This document shows positions 9,097 to 18,507 of a stretch of 64,000 nucleotides of DNA, piece by piece (positions within the stretch are counted from its first letter, which is position 1; the number at the start of each line of letters is the position of its first letter). The notes below the pieces were generated by a model. It did no database searches, had not been told where the DNA came from, and saw nothing but the letters and a program-made list of their open reading frames with translations. Source of the DNA: UBA9926 sp023261215. Its GTDB lineage: Bacteria; Pseudomonadota; Gammaproteobacteria; Pseudomonadales; Azotimanducaceae. A program made the translations under genes and the position numbers. The stretch is taken from NCBI GenBank assembly GCA_038136035.1, contig JAYPYV010000005.1, positions 34,398 to 98,397 of the forward strand. The letters run 5' to 3'.

Positions 9097-10308
9097 ATGA
9101 ATCACAAGTCAGGATACTTCTATCTCGCCGGTGTGCTCAGTTTTGTTGCGCCGACGGGCATCCAAACGGTGCTGTTTCCTTGGCTGCTGGTTGTGGTGTT
9201 GCACGAGAGTCCAGAGCGGCTCGGGCTCGCTCAGATGAGTTTACAGGCGCCCATCATGTTGCTGATTATCGCGGGGGGTATCCTGGCCGACCGCGTCAAT
9301 CGGGCCCATATCATTGCTGCGTGTCATCTCTTGGCGGCCATTCCCCCATTGATGTTGTCCATGGCGATCGCTCGGGGAGAACTCACCTACACCCATCTGA
9401 TTTTCTACGCATTAGCCATCGGCGTCGTAACGGCATTTGTTCAACCCGCAAGGGACGGCATGCTGAGCGAGTTAGCGGGCGATGGGCTGCAACGGGCGGT
9501 GACCTTGGTCATGGGGCTCAGTTTTGGTGGTCAGATGATCGGATTTATTGCCGGTGGGACGGCTGAGACCAGCGGGCCGGAACTGTTGCTCTATTTGCAG
9601 GCTTTGATCATGGTGATCGGCGCCGCCTTTGTTTATCCCTTGGCATCGCAAGGACGACCCGCGCAAACCAAGTCCAACCCGACAAGCGTACCCAGTTCAA
9701 TCTGGGTTGGTTTTGATTTAGTGAAAGGCTCGCCATTAATGCGTCCCGTTATTTTGTTCGTTTTTCTCATGAGCTTTATGTACGGCGGGGCTTATGCAGT
9801 CCTGGTGCCGCTGATGGCTCGAGATGCATTTGCGGGAGGTGCATCGGAAATGGCGCAGTGTTTTATCGCGTTCGTGTTTGGGACAATCGTGATGACTGCG
9901 GTGCTGATGTCTCGAAAAGAAATCAAACACCCCATGAATGCCATGCTTCACGGGCTGGTGGTCGGAGGCATTTGTCTGATCGCAGGCTCACTTGCCACAG
10001 AATTTATCTGGTTTCTGGTGACCGTTTTCATTTGGGGTATGTGCGGCACCATCCCTATGAGTATGAGCCGAAGTATGATTCAGAGCGCCGCGCCCCAGCA
10101 ATATCGTGCCAGGGTCCTGGCGGTCTATTCGTTAGCCAATTTGGGCGGTATGCCCTTGGGCGCTGCGTGTTGGGGATTATTTGCCAATGTTTGGGGCCCT
10201 CGAATCGCCCTGTGGGTCGTCGCAGGCAGTATGGCATCGATCGTTCTTGCCTACCGGTGGCACCGAGCAAAACGGGGTCTTCCTCATCCAAACCCATCGG
10301 GTGGTTAG
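9097..10308 (+). CDS. MFS transporter, EntS-like (MFS_3) family
   Basis: A 403-residue major-facilitator protein with about 12 hydrophobic segments. The loop between helices 2 and 3 reads GGILADRVNRA, which fits MFS motif A. The N-terminal sequence and the QPARDGMLSEL segment resemble EntS-type exporters, which extrude siderophores or drugs. No siderophore genes are nearby, so the substrate is open. It stands alone on this strand, with a palindrome upstream and a stem-loop downstream. Confidence 0.87.
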   Translation: MNHKSGYFYLAGVLSFVAPTGIQTVLFPWLLVVVLHESPERLGLAQMSLQAPIMLLIIAGGILADRVNRAHIIAACHLLAAIPPLMLSMAIARGELTYTHLIFYALAIGVVTAFVQPARDGMLSELAGDGLQRAVTLVMGLSFGGQMIGFIAGGTAETSGPELLLYLQALIMVIGAAFVYPLASQGRPAQTKSNPTSVPSSIWVGFDLVKGSPLMRPVILFVFLMSFMYGGAYAVLVPLMARDAFAGGASEMAQCFIAFVFGTIVMTAVLMSRKEIKHPMNAMLHGLVVGGICLIAGSLATEFIWFLVTVFIWGMCGTIPMSMSRSMIQSAAPQQYRARVLAVYSLANLGGMPLGAACWGLFANVWGPRIALWVVAGSMASIVLAYRWHRAKRGLPHPNPSGG

Positions 10309-10443
10309 CGTAAAGTCGCTACCTTCCAGGGAAGCCAGGGTCCGCGCTTGATCTCACGCATCGATCCTGGAATCCTGCGGAGGCATCGGTCAGCTAAGCT
10401 TGCGGATTTGGCTCAGGTCATGCGATTGAAGGCGAGTACCGGA

Positions 10444-10472
10444 TGGCTTGAGTCCGTTTTGCACTCAAGCCA
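10444..10472. repeat. 10-bp stem-loop between MFS and hydrolase genes
   Basis: TGGCTTGAGT (10444-10453) and ACTCAAGCCA (10463-10472) are perfectly complementary around a 9-nt loop. There is no T-tract on either side, so it is not a standard intrinsic terminator. It could protect the MFS mRNA end or be a leader structure for the hydrolase-pdxA transcript. Confidence 0.4.
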
Positions 10473-10582
10473 AAGGGCGAGATAACGCATGCTGGAAACT
10501 GCCGACGGTGAGGATCGCAGTTGATCGATGCACACCTAATAAGAACCGCAGCCCAGGCTGCACAGAGCGGGGAGACCTTGGA

Positions 10583-11470
10583 ATGACACAGCGGCAGCCG
10601 ATTGAACACTATGGCCAGTTTAATGGCGTTGAGCTTTGTTGGTTCGAGTGGGGCGAGCGCGAAGTCGGCTGTCAAACCTTGTTCTTGGCTCATGCGACCG
10701 GGTTTCATGCGCGTTGTTGGGATCAAGTGCTCAATCAAATCGAGGGGCACGCCATCGCTGTGGATTTAAGGGGGCATGGTCGAAGCGCGAGTCAAGGGCC
10801 CTACGACTGGACAACATTTGCTGAGGATTTGGCCGCCTTTGCCGAAGAAATCGTCGGGCCTGAAGCGCTTGCGATTGGGCATTCGATGGGTGGGCATGCC
10901 ATCACCGAGGTGGCCTTAAACCGCCCGGGCTTCTTTGATCAACTGTTGTTGCTTGACCCAGTGATTTTGTCCCCCACGATCTACGACGAAGGTAAGCATG
11001 AGCACTCCAAATTCCTAAATGAGTCGGGAGAGCACCCGGTGTCTCGCCGACGAAATTATTTCGAATCCGTTGATCAAATGATCGAGAACTTTCAGTCGAA
11101 GGGGTCTTACGGTGTTTGGCTGCCTGAAGTGCTGAGAGATTATTGCCAATGGGGGTCCGTGCCTGCTGAGGACGGTCTGGGTGTCTCGCTCGCATGCCAC
11201 CCTCAAACCGAGGCTGCAATCTACATGGGCAGCGCTCAATCGAGGTTACTCGAGCGCCTGAATGAGCTGACTTTGCCGATTACCGTGGTTCGAGCCAAAC
11301 AGCGCATCGGTGAGCGGGAGACCTTGGACTTCAGTGCATCGCCCACCTGGCCCGAACTCGCAGACCGATTACCCCAGGGGACTGATCGATATCACCCAGA
11401 GTTGACCCATTTCATTCCAATGCAAGCACCAGACTTGGTCGCTCAATTGATTCGAGATTTGAGACGATGA
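10583..11470 (+). CDS. alpha/beta hydrolase
   Basis: A 295-residue alpha/beta hydrolase. It has an oxyanion-type HATGFHARCW, the strand DLRGHGRS, the nucleophile elbow GHSMGG (Ser101) and a C-terminal ELTHFIPMQAP that supplies the catalytic His (about 276). The ATG at 10583 is preceded by GGGGAG at suitable spacing; an open frame reaches back to 10448, but its N-terminal 45 residues do not look like this family. The stop overlaps the pdxA start by 4 nt (ATGA), indicating an operon. The function is not specified by sequence; epoxide-hydrolase- or esterase-like activity is possible. Confidence 0.85.
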   Translation: MTQRQPIEHYGQFNGVELCWFEWGEREVGCQTLFLAHATGFHARCWDQVLNQIEGHAIAVDLRGHGRSASQGPYDWTTFAEDLAAFAEEIVGPEALAIGHSMGGHAITEVALNRPGFFDQLLLLDPVILSPTIYDEGKHEHSKFLNESGEHPVSRRRNYFESVDQMIENFQSKGSYGVWLPEVLRDYCQWGSVPAEDGLGVSLACHPQTEAAIYMGSAQSRLLERLNELTLPITVVRAKQRIGERETLDFSASPTWPELADRLPQGTDRYHPELTHFIPMQAPDLVAQLIRDLRR

Positions 11471-12471
11471 TCAAGCGTCTCGCGGTGACCATGGGGGATC
11501 CCGCGGGCATTGGTCCTGAGGTTTTGGCGAAATCATTATGTGCGCTGGGGGAGGCAACCCGGCATTTGGTGATCTTCGGGTCGCCAACGCTTTTAGAAAA
11601 AACTGCGGACCAATTGAGACTTCACTGCCCCAGTTGGACAGTCCTTTCCACGCTGCGCGATCTGGATGCCTGTGAGGGGCTTGCAATATTTGACCCCAGC
11701 CCCCTTGATTTGGATACATTTGTCTTCGGGCAAGCCTCCGCGGCCGGAGGTCAAGCTTCGGTTCAGTACTTTGAGCAAGCGGTTGAAGCCTGCCTCTCCG
11801 GTCGTGTGGCGGGTGTGGTGACGTGCCCGATCAACAAAGTTGCTGTGCAACTCGCGGGCTACGTTGGGGATATCGGGCATCAGGAAATCCTAGCCCGTTT
11901 GACTCGCGCGCCGCTCACCGCAACCTTGCTGATGACGACGGGTCTGAAAGTCGTCCATCTGTCCACGCACTTATCCCTGGGCGATGCGGTGCGTTTCGTG
12001 AAAAAAGATATCTTAATTGAGAAATCTCGCCTGGCCTTGGATTCGCTTCGCGCTTGGGGCTATGCATCTCCAAGCCTTGCAATGGCTGCGCTCAATCCTC
12101 ATGGCGGAGAGGGCGGCTTAATAGGTCGCGAAGAAGTCGATGAAATCGGGCCCGCGGTCGAATACCTAGTGAGTGAGTGTCAGGAGGATGTGCGCGGACC
12201 TTTCCCTGCGGATACGGTGTTTAATCGAGCCATTGCGGGTGAGTTCGATGCGGTCTTAGCGCTTTACCATGATCAGGGCCACATCCCGATCAAGGTTAAG
12301 GATTTTGAGCGAAGTGTCACCGCGACGCTGGGTATCCCATTCGTTCGAACGTCTGTCGACCATGGTACGGCGTATGACCTTGTTGGCCAGGGCATCGCCG
12401 ATGCCACCAGCCTACAAGAAGCCCTCCGAGTGGCCCAGTTGATGCTTGAGGCGCGGCTGCCAGAGTTTTGA
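11467..12471 (+). CDS. pdxA: 4-hydroxythreonine-4-phosphate dehydrogenase
   Basis: A 334-residue PdxA, which oxidises 4-phosphohydroxy-threonine with NAD(P)+ in pyridoxal 5'-phosphate synthesis. The N-terminus LAVTMGDPAGIGPE is the family signature. GDIGHQE and LYHDQGHIPIK contain the conserved metal-binding and active-site residues. In many gammaproteobacteria pdxA sits with surA and rsmA; here it overlaps an alpha/beta hydrolase by 4 nt instead, which is unusual. A PdxA2-type paralogue acting on another 4-hydroxy-threonine-like substrate is a minor alternative. Confidence 0.93.
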   Translation: MIKRLAVTMGDPAGIGPEVLAKSLCALGEATRHLVIFGSPTLLEKTADQLRLHCPSWTVLSTLRDLDACEGLAIFDPSPLDLDTFVFGQASAAGGQASVQYFEQAVEACLSGRVAGVVTCPINKVAVQLAGYVGDIGHQEILARLTRAPLTATLLMTTGLKVVHLSTHLSLGDAVRFVKKDILIEKSRLALDSLRAWGYASPSLAMAALNPHGGEGGLIGREEVDEIGPAVEYLVSECQEDVRGPFPADTVFNRAIAGEFDAVLALYHDQGHIPIKVKDFERSVTATLGIPFVRTSVDHGTAYDLVGQGIADATSLQEALRVAQLMLEARLPEF

Positions 12472-12666
12472 CCCGCGATGTGGCGGGTTTGCTGACGGGG
12501 CGCTCAGAAGGCTTTTGGGGCCCATCCAGCCGTGCGGTTATGTGGGGCTCAGGCCGCGGGTTGATGTGGGCAATGGCGCGAGATCCTTTGTTCGCGCGCA
12601 CCTCGACTGCAGAACCGTCATGGGTTGATTGGGCTACCGGGGATCGAGCCATCGCGAATTGCTTCT

Positions 12667-13647
12667 CTAGTGACCTTCACTCGCTTCGAGCAATAGGTCC
12701 AACGCCTTCGCCGAAGAGATCATGGACCAGGCTTGATCTGAGATTGCTTTAAAGGCCCATGCCATCACCAGATGATTGGTGGGCGTCGGGATTCCGTATT
12801 GCCGCCCGAGCAGACAAATCTCGCCATTGAGATAAGGCGTTTCGATCCGGGATTGACCACGCGCTTTACTCTGCCAAGTCGAGCTGCCGCCGCGGGGGGC
12901 ACCCGTCACTCGGCCTCGCTCCACTAAGTTGAACCTTGCACTTGAAGTTGCTGCGTCCGCGCAGGGTCGACCAGCGGCATCGAAAACAGACAGAGCCTCG
13001 TGTCTGAGGCGGCGCATAATATCGCGACTGTGATCGCGATCTTCCAGAACCAGATCAAGCGCGTTGCCAAGATTCTGAAGAAGCTTGGCGTGTTTTAGGG
13101 CCATCGTGTCTGGATTGGCGAGACTCGCGAATCCAGACTGGGTTAGCGCTGCAGCGACATCGGTTGCAGTCTGTGGGCTCGCGTTCAGATTGAATCCATA
13201 GGTATCTAGGAGGCCACCTGGCGTCCCAGCTGAATGGATGACTTCGCCCGCGGTCAGGTAAGTGGCTGGCAGCACGACCAGCATCGCAAAGACCTTCGAA
13301 AAATATCGCTGCGCAAGCGCCTCATTTGCGACGCCATTCTGCGCGCAGAAAATCGGGTAGCGGTCTCCAGTCGCGGCAAACAAGGATTCGAAGGCGGATT
13401 CGCTGTCTTGGCCCTTCATCGTCGCGATGACCACGCTGTCTTCGCGCCAACGGACGGCTTTTGGATGGCTGACGCAGTCAATGGCGAGCATTTCGTCTCG
13501 GGTGGTATCTCGATAACGCAATCCTTGACGTTGGATGATTTCACTGTGCTGCCCACGCGCAATCAACGTGACAGGAAAACCTGCTGTAAACAGTCGAGCA
13601 CCGATCGCACCACCGATCGCGCCTGCGCCGTAAATCACAAAATGCAC
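12667..13647 (-). CDS. 2-dehydropantoate 2-reductase family protein (PanE/ApbA)
   Basis: A 326-residue ketopantoate-reductase-family protein. It opens with the NADP-binding motif GAGAIGG (residues 8-14) and contains MALKHAKLLQNLGNAL, where the first Lys corresponds to the catalytic residue. PanE makes pantoate for coenzyme A. Some homologues in catabolic genomes reduce other 2-keto acids, so the precise substrate is not proven. It converges on pdxA with about 195 bp between them; that gap shows no clear terminator. Confidence 0.85.
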   Translation of the reverse strand: MHFVIYGAGAIGGAIGARLFTAGFPVTLIARGQHSEIIQRQGLRYRDTTRDEMLAIDCVSHPKAVRWREDSVVIATMKGQDSESAFESLFAATGDRYPIFCAQNGVANEALAQRYFSKVFAMLVVLPATYLTAGEVIHSAGTPGGLLDTYGFNLNASPQTATDVAAALTQSGFASLANPDTMALKHAKLLQNLGNALDLVLEDRDHSRDIMRRLRHEALSVFDAAGRPCADAATSSARFNLVERGRVTGAPRGGSSTWQSKARGQSRIETPYLNGEICLLGRQYGIPTPTNHLVMAWAFKAISDQAWSMISSAKALDLLLEASEGH

Positions 13648-13870
13648 TGGACGTCCTCTATTCAGCTCGGGCTCGCATCATAGCGGATGAGAAGGGTGTT
13701 GGCGCGTTGAACTTCATGCGTGCTGGCCGAGGCTCAGGGGCTTGGTGCTACGAGCAACGGAAGTGTTTCTTCAATTGCAGGTAAGCACCTGAGCCTGGAT
13801 CGAAAGAGGGCCTTTGAATATCAACGTGTGAGGCTGACAGAGGGGCTGATCCTTTGTTAACGTCCGACAG

Positions 13871-15097
13871 ATGAGTCTTCTGAAATCGGAGGGTAGCGTG
13901 TCTTTATCAACATTTCGTGCAGAGACCCGCGAGTGGCTCGCTTCAAATTGCCCAGAATCGATGCGGGGTTCAGCGGCTGAGGATGAGATCGTCGGTGGTG
14001 GCAAACGGCAAACCTACGAAAATCCTGAGGCCAAGCTTTGGCTTGATCGAATGGCTGCGAAGGGCTGGACAGCCCCGACTTGGCCGCAAGAATATGGTGG
14101 CGCTGGCTTGTCGAAGGCGGAGGCAGCCATTCTTCGTGACGAAATGGCCATGATTAATGCGAGGGCGCCGATCCAGGGCATGGGGTTTTCCATGATCGGT
14201 CCCACATTGCTAGATTTTGGCACGGATGCACAAAAGGCTGAGCATCTACCCAAGATTGCTTCTGGTGAAATTCGCTGGTGTCAGGGTTACAGCGAACCCG
14301 GTGCAGGGTCTGATTTGGCCTCGTTGCAAACCCGGTGCGAGGACCAGGGGGATTATTACCAGGTCAACGGCCAGAAGATCTGGACTTCGGGCGCTCAGTA
14401 CGCCGATTGGATATTTACTTTGGTGCGAACCGATCCAAAAGCCAGTAAGCACGACGGCATCAGTTTTGTGCTGATCGATATGGCGCAACCCGGTGTGACA
14501 GTGAAACCCATCAAGCTGATTAGTGGGAACTCGCCTTTTTGTGAAACGTTCTTCGACGACGCTCGGTGCGAGAAACATAACTTGGTCGGGCAGCTCAATC
14601 GAGGGTGGACTGTGGGCAAGCGCCTTCTGCAGCATGAGCGAAGCTCAATCTCGGGGCTGGCATCGGGCGGCAGTCGTGGCCGATACGATCACTTCGGATC
14701 TTTGCCCGATCTCGCTAAGCAACATTTAGGACTGACCCATGGTCGATTGAGCGATAGGGATCTTCGGCGAGATATCATTAAAAACGAAATGGACCGTAAG
14801 GCATTTCAGCTGACGCAGAGACGGGCGAGCGAAGAAAGCGAATCCGGGGGTACGCCCACGTTTTTAACCTCGCTATTTAAGTATTACGGTTCAGAGCACG
14901 GGAACCGACGGATGGAGCTGCAACTGGCTTTGATGGGCACCCAATCTATGGGTTGGGAGGGGAACAGCTTTGCCGCCGATGAACTCGCAACGACGAGAAC
15001 CTGGCTGCGCTCCAAAGCCAGCACAATCGCGGGGGGAACGTCTGAAGTGCAGCTGAATATCATTGCCAAACGGGTGCTCAGTTTGCCGGATGCCTGA
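13871..15097 (+). CDS. acyl-CoA dehydrogenase, larger partner of a pair
   Basis: A 408-residue ACAD. Motifs include RWCQGYSEPGAGSDLAS in the middle and a C-terminal TIAGGTSEVQLNIIAKRVL. A candidate catalytic base is E256 in HERSS, at the helix position used by isovaleryl-type enzymes. The ATG at 13871 gives the longest product; a GTG at 13898 has GGAGGG just upstream (13888-13893) and may be the true start. A second, shorter ACAD lies downstream on the same strand, beyond an assembly gap. The large-plus-small layout resembles heteromeric ACADs known from steroid side-chain degradation; that is inference. Confidence 0.9.
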   Translation: MSLLKSEGSVSLSTFRAETREWLASNCPESMRGSAAEDEIVGGGKRQTYENPEAKLWLDRMAAKGWTAPTWPQEYGGAGLSKAEAAILRDEMAMINARAPIQGMGFSMIGPTLLDFGTDAQKAEHLPKIASGEIRWCQGYSEPGAGSDLASLQTRCEDQGDYYQVNGQKIWTSGAQYADWIFTLVRTDPKASKHDGISFVLIDMAQPGVTVKPIKLISGNSPFCETFFDDARCEKHNLVGQLNRGWTVGKRLLQHERSSISGLASGGSRGRYDHFGSLPDLAKQHLGLTHGRLSDRDLRRDIIKNEMDRKAFQLTQRRASEESESGGTPTFLTSLFKYYGSEHGNRRMELQLALMGTQSMGWEGNSFAADELATTRTWLRSKASTIAGGTSEVQLNIIAKRVLSLPDA

Positions 15098-15112
15098 GCG
15101 CTTTCGGCCAAC

Positions 15113-15212
15113 NNNNNNNNNNNNNNNNNNNNNNNNNNNNNNNNNNNNNNNNNNNNNNNNNNNNNNNNNNNNNNNNNNNNNNNNNNNNNNNNNNNNNNNN
15201 NNNNNNNNNNNN
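15113..15212. other. assembly gap of 100 N
   Basis: Exactly 100 N between two acyl-CoA dehydrogenase genes. All four gaps in the window are 100 N, so the length is nominal. Whether the intergenic distance here is real is unknown. Confidence 0.95.
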
Positions 15213-15323
15213 CGCCAAGCAACGGGCAGAACCCAGAGTTGCATAGGTTTTGTGAGCGTGCTGCAGAGGCGCGCTTCAGGTGACTGCTTATTGCGCGGTC
15301 GAGTTTTTAGACGGAGGGAAAAC

Positions 15324-16454
15324 ATGGCGTTGGTCTTGAACGAAGAGCAGAACATGCTCAAAGACGCTGCAAAGGACTTTTGCACAAACAACACCCCAAT
15401 CACACAGTTACGCAAACTCAGAGATGACAAGAGCGATCTGGGTTTCGATCAGGCCACTTGGCAACAGATGGTCGAGTTAGGTTGGGCAGGCATCATTATT
15501 CCTGAAGATTTCGGTGGCTTGGGCTTTGGCTACACCGGGATGGGAGTGGTACTCGAGGAGTGTGGTCGAACCCTGACCGCCTCTCCGCTATTCGCAACCG
15601 CGTGCTTGGGTGCGAGTTGTATCCTCGAGGGTGGGTCAGACGAGCAAAAATCTACGCTGTTGCCTCAAGTTGCCTCAGGTGAACTCCTGCTCGCGCTCGC
15701 TTTGGAAGAAGGGGCGCACCACAATCCTTTGGGTGTCTCAGCCACGGCTGAAGTGACTGGTGCCACGGCGAAAGTGACCGGTAGCAAGAAGTTTGTTCTT
15801 GACGGCCACGTGGCCAACAAAATTATTGTCGCTGCTCGCTCCTCAGGTAATGCAGGGGATGCAGATGGCATCACCTTGGTGTTGGTGGATCGCGAGGCCG
15901 CAGGCGTGAGTGTAACGCGGACGATCATGGCGGATTCACGAAATGCAGCCAATATTGAATTGAACGGTGCGGAAGGCGAGGTGTTGGGTCAAGCCGGCGC
16001 TGGCGGGACCGTGTTGGAACGAGCGCTCGATGTGGCGCGGATCTTACTTTCGGCGGAGATGCTTGGGGGCGTGCAGGAATGCTTTGAACGCACCGTCGAG
16101 TATCTCAAAGTAAGGGAGCAATTCGGGGTTCCCATTGGGTCGTTTCAAGCGTTGAAGCACCGCGCTGCGCAGATGTTTTGTGAAGTCGAGTTGTCCAAAT
16201 CGGTGGTTCTTGAGGCCTTGTCCGCGTTGGATGAGCAAACAGATGAGGTAGCGGAACTCGCAAGCTTGACCAAAACGCGTCTGAACGATACTTACAACCT
16301 GGTATCGAGCGAAGGGGTTCAAATGCACGGTGGCATTGGTATGACGGACGAGTATGAGATTGGTTTCTTCATGAAGCGGTCTCGTGTATGCGAGCATGCG
16401 TTTGGTAACAGCGCCTATCATCGCGATCGCTACGGCGTCCTCCAGGGGTATTGA
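15324..16454 (+). CDS. acyl-CoA dehydrogenase, smaller partner of a pair
   Basis: A 376-residue ACAD that begins MALVLNEEQNMLKDAAKDF with the RBS GGAGG at 15312-15316. It has the N-terminal helical domain (GWAGIIIPEDFGG), a beta domain with LALALEEG, and a C-terminal REQFGVPIGSFQALKH and QMHGGIGMTDEYE. The helix carrying the ER pair in the larger partner reads RALDVARILLS here, with no Glu, and there is no YEGT loop. It may be the non-catalytic half of an alpha2beta2 enzyme with the 13871 gene product. A strong terminator follows at 16543. Confidence 0.88.
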   Translation: MALVLNEEQNMLKDAAKDFCTNNTPITQLRKLRDDKSDLGFDQATWQQMVELGWAGIIIPEDFGGLGFGYTGMGVVLEECGRTLTASPLFATACLGASCILEGGSDEQKSTLLPQVASGELLLALALEEGAHHNPLGVSATAEVTGATAKVTGSKKFVLDGHVANKIIVAARSSGNAGDADGITLVLVDREAAGVSVTRTIMADSRNAANIELNGAEGEVLGQAGAGGTVLERALDVARILLSAEMLGGVQECFERTVEYLKVREQFGVPIGSFQALKHRAAQMFCEVELSKSVVLEALSALDEQTDEVAELASLTKTRLNDTYNLVSSEGVQMHGGIGMTDEYEIGFFMKRSRVCEHAFGNSAYHRDRYGVLQGY

Positions 16455-16860
16455 TATCGCCGAGTGAGCGTTTGGAGGGCGACGGTCTACCTTGCGATTG
16501 CGAGGCCGCAAATAGGTCCCGAGGATCGATCGCTCTAGATAAAAGAAGCCGGCACATGTGTCGGCTTCTTATTTTTCAACGGGTTAAGCGCTAAACCTAA
16601 AAAAAGTATTTGCATTTTCTCTTTGTTTTGGCGCTTTGCGAAACACAACCCACAGTCGCCATCCACCATGCATGGCAGGATCCGGAGTGAAAGCGCGACG
16701 AGGTCCCGAGCTTGACTCAGCTTCGTGCCCCGAATGTTTGAAATCAAGCCTCAGCAGTCGGAGAGCCGTCGTTTCCCGCACATGTCGGACAAGTCTCTGG
16801 CGGTGAACGCTGGCCAGCGTCTACGTCGCGAAGCTCAGTTTTGACGCGCGTCACGCGCCG
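16455..16860. other. intergenic region, 406 bp
   Basis: It holds the terminator at 16543-16577 and a 12-nt palindrome TGACGCGCGTCA at 16842-16853, directly downstream of the methyltransferase-like gene on the minus strand. Nothing else recognisable. Overlapping minus-strand open frames (16535-16781) lack start signals and family features. Confidence 0.5.
16543..16577 (+). terminator. intrinsic terminator after the ACAD pair
   Basis: AAGAAGCCG and CGGCTTCTT arms form a near-perfect 28-nt palindrome (16543-16570), interrupted only by one G-T wobble, followed by a run of T at 16572-16576. It lies 89 bp after the stop of the smaller ACAD. Confidence 0.8.
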
Positions 16861-17643
16861 CTAGGGCTTAATAAACAACAAGGTGAATCGGTCTGTGTTG
16901 CCGGTCACGCTTTTACGACCGACTTCGTAACGCAATTCATCATCTGGGCGATAGTGCAGTGTGCTGTAGTCGACCAATTGAAAGCCGGCCTCTTGCACCT
17001 CTTTAATGATTAAAACGGGATCCATTCGGCGCCAAACTTCTGCATGATCCCCCTCCATATGGCGTCGAGTATGATCGATGATGCCGTAGGTGCCCCCTTT
17101 CTTTAAAGACTCAAAGACCGCTTGATTGAGGTTACGCCGACCGGTGGCCGTGAAGTTGTGCTGATTGCGAAACGTTAACACCATATCCAACTTTTTTACC
17201 CCAAAACTGAAAGCGGGTACGTCGGATTGTCTCGATCCCTCGGGACGGCTAAACCGGGCTCGATCGAAAGGAATCAGCGTCATATTTTCGAATCCAGCTT
17301 CACCTTCTAGTGCAGCGGCGGCACGCTCTGCGCCTATGGAGATGTAGAGCTTACCGTTGTCGTTCAAAACCGGCGCAAGAATGCGTGTGTACCATCCTCC
17401 ACCTGGAAGCAGTTCGAGGACATGCATGTCTTCTTTCAGACCAAAAAAAGTTAACGTTTCCAGCGGTTTGCGGTTGGCATCTCGAACCCTATCGGCCTCA
17501 GGCCTACGCTCGTCCGCCACGGCGGCCTCGATTTTTTCGATTGTGCTCGAGTCCGTTTCCGCGTGTACTGGGGAAACGGTTGCCATCAGCCCCGTGGTGA
17601 GCCCCAAGATAAGCCCAGTGGCTAAAAGGTTTGTTCGCATCAT
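16861..17643 (-). CDS. exported class I methyltransferase-like protein
   Basis: A 260-residue protein with a clear signal peptide: charged start MMRTN, a hydrophobic stretch to about residue 25 and the cleavage-type PVHA-ET near 28. The mature part has an SAM-methyltransferase-like glycine motif, VLELLPGGGWYTRIL, and a downstream GGTYGIIDHTRR. This matches a group of predicted periplasmic methyltransferase-like proteins (COG4798-like). SAM is not known to be available in the periplasm, so the real activity is uncertain. It is divergent from the VOC gene at 17755; the 111 bp between them must hold both promoters. Confidence 0.8.
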   Translation of the reverse strand: MMRTNLLATGLILGLTTGLMATVSPVHAETDSSTIEKIEAAVADERRPEADRVRDANRKPLETLTFFGLKEDMHVLELLPGGGWYTRILAPVLNDNGKLYISIGAERAAAALEGEAGFENMTLIPFDRARFSRPEGSRQSDVPAFSFGVKKLDMVLTFRNQHNFTATGRRNLNQAVFESLKKGGTYGIIDHTRRHMEGDHAEVWRRMDPVLIIKEVQEAGFQLVDYSTLHYRPDDELRYEVGRKSVTGNTDRFTLLFIKP

Positions 17644-17754
17644 GTTCGTACCCGAGTCAACATTGGAGCGCGTAGTTTAGGCAGCCAGACGGGCGAGGCG
17701 CAATGCTGACGTAGGTCGTTGTATGCTTGCAGAGACTGAAAAGGGGTGTGACCG

Positions 17755-18465
17755 ATGAAATTAAGACAAATAGCGGTTGCGGCGAGCGATTTAGCGGCCC
17801 GTCGATCGGAGTTTATGGCGCTGGTCGGAGCCCGAGCCGACTTCGAGGACCCAGGCGTTGGAGAATTTGGTCTCACCAACAGCGTGATAGCGCTTGGAAA
17901 TACCTTTTTTGAAATCGTATCTCCCGTTGCATCCGAGACGGCCGCAGGGCGCATGTTGACTCGACAGGGCGGAGATTGTGGCTATATGGTGCTCTTTCAA
18001 ACCGATGATTTAGCGCCAGTCTCGCGGCGAATGGTTGATCTAAATCTCCGGAAGATCTGGGAAACGGAACGAACCGAGGTCTCTGCGTTCCATATCCATC
18101 CAAAAGATATCGGTGGGGCGATTGTGTCCATCGATGTGATGAGGCCGCCAGCCTCTTGGTTGTGGGGAGGGCCCAACTGGATAAATCAACGGGCTGACTG
18201 GGTAGGCGATATCCTGGCTGCGACGCTCTCGGTGGAAGATCCGAAGACGATGTCCCATCATTGGGCGAAGGTCCTAGATGTGCCTTGCCATGCGACCACT
18301 CACGGGTTCGAGCTTGCGCTTCAAGCGGATCAGAGGCTGTTGTTCGTTGAGGCAGATCAGCGTCCCGTGCCAGGGCTATGCGGCCTCTCGCTCGCGTGGA
18401 TAGGGCCACGTGAGGCCAAACCGCCGTCGACTCAGTTTTGCGGTATTACGCTTGATTTCCGGTAG
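17755..18465 (+). CDS. VOC-superfamily (glyoxalase-like) protein
   Basis: A 236-residue protein of the glyoxalase-like fold. The N-terminal half, LRQIAVAASDLAARRSEFMAL with FFEIVSPV, and the C-terminal half, ADWVGDILAATLSVEDPKTM with RLLFVEAD, look like two VOC modules in tandem. The second module has a regular spacing but weak metal-ligand conservation. The function is unknown; homologues are often annotated only by fold. A small stem-loop (GTAGGC-TGA-GCCTAC, 18462-18476) spans its stop codon. The next gene is convergent. Confidence 0.75.
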   Translation: MKLRQIAVAASDLAARRSEFMALVGARADFEDPGVGEFGLTNSVIALGNTFFEIVSPVASETAAGRMLTRQGGDCGYMVLFQTDDLAPVSRRMVDLNLRKIWETERTEVSAFHIHPKDIGGAIVSIDVMRPPASWLWGGPNWINQRADWVGDILAATLSVEDPKTMSHHWAKVLDVPCHATTHGFELALQADQRLLFVEADQRPVPGLCGLSLAWIGPREAKPPSTQFCGITLDFR

Positions 18466-18476
18466 GCTGAGCCTAC
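18462..18476. repeat. short stem-loop over stop codon
   Basis: GTAGGC and GCCTAC form a perfect 6-bp stem with a 3-nt loop covering the TAG stop of the VOC gene, between two convergent genes. No T-tract follows, so termination by this structure is doubtful. Confidence 0.3.
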
Positions 18477-18507
18477 GCGGCGGCGCGCCCCTTAAGCGGG
18501 AATCACC

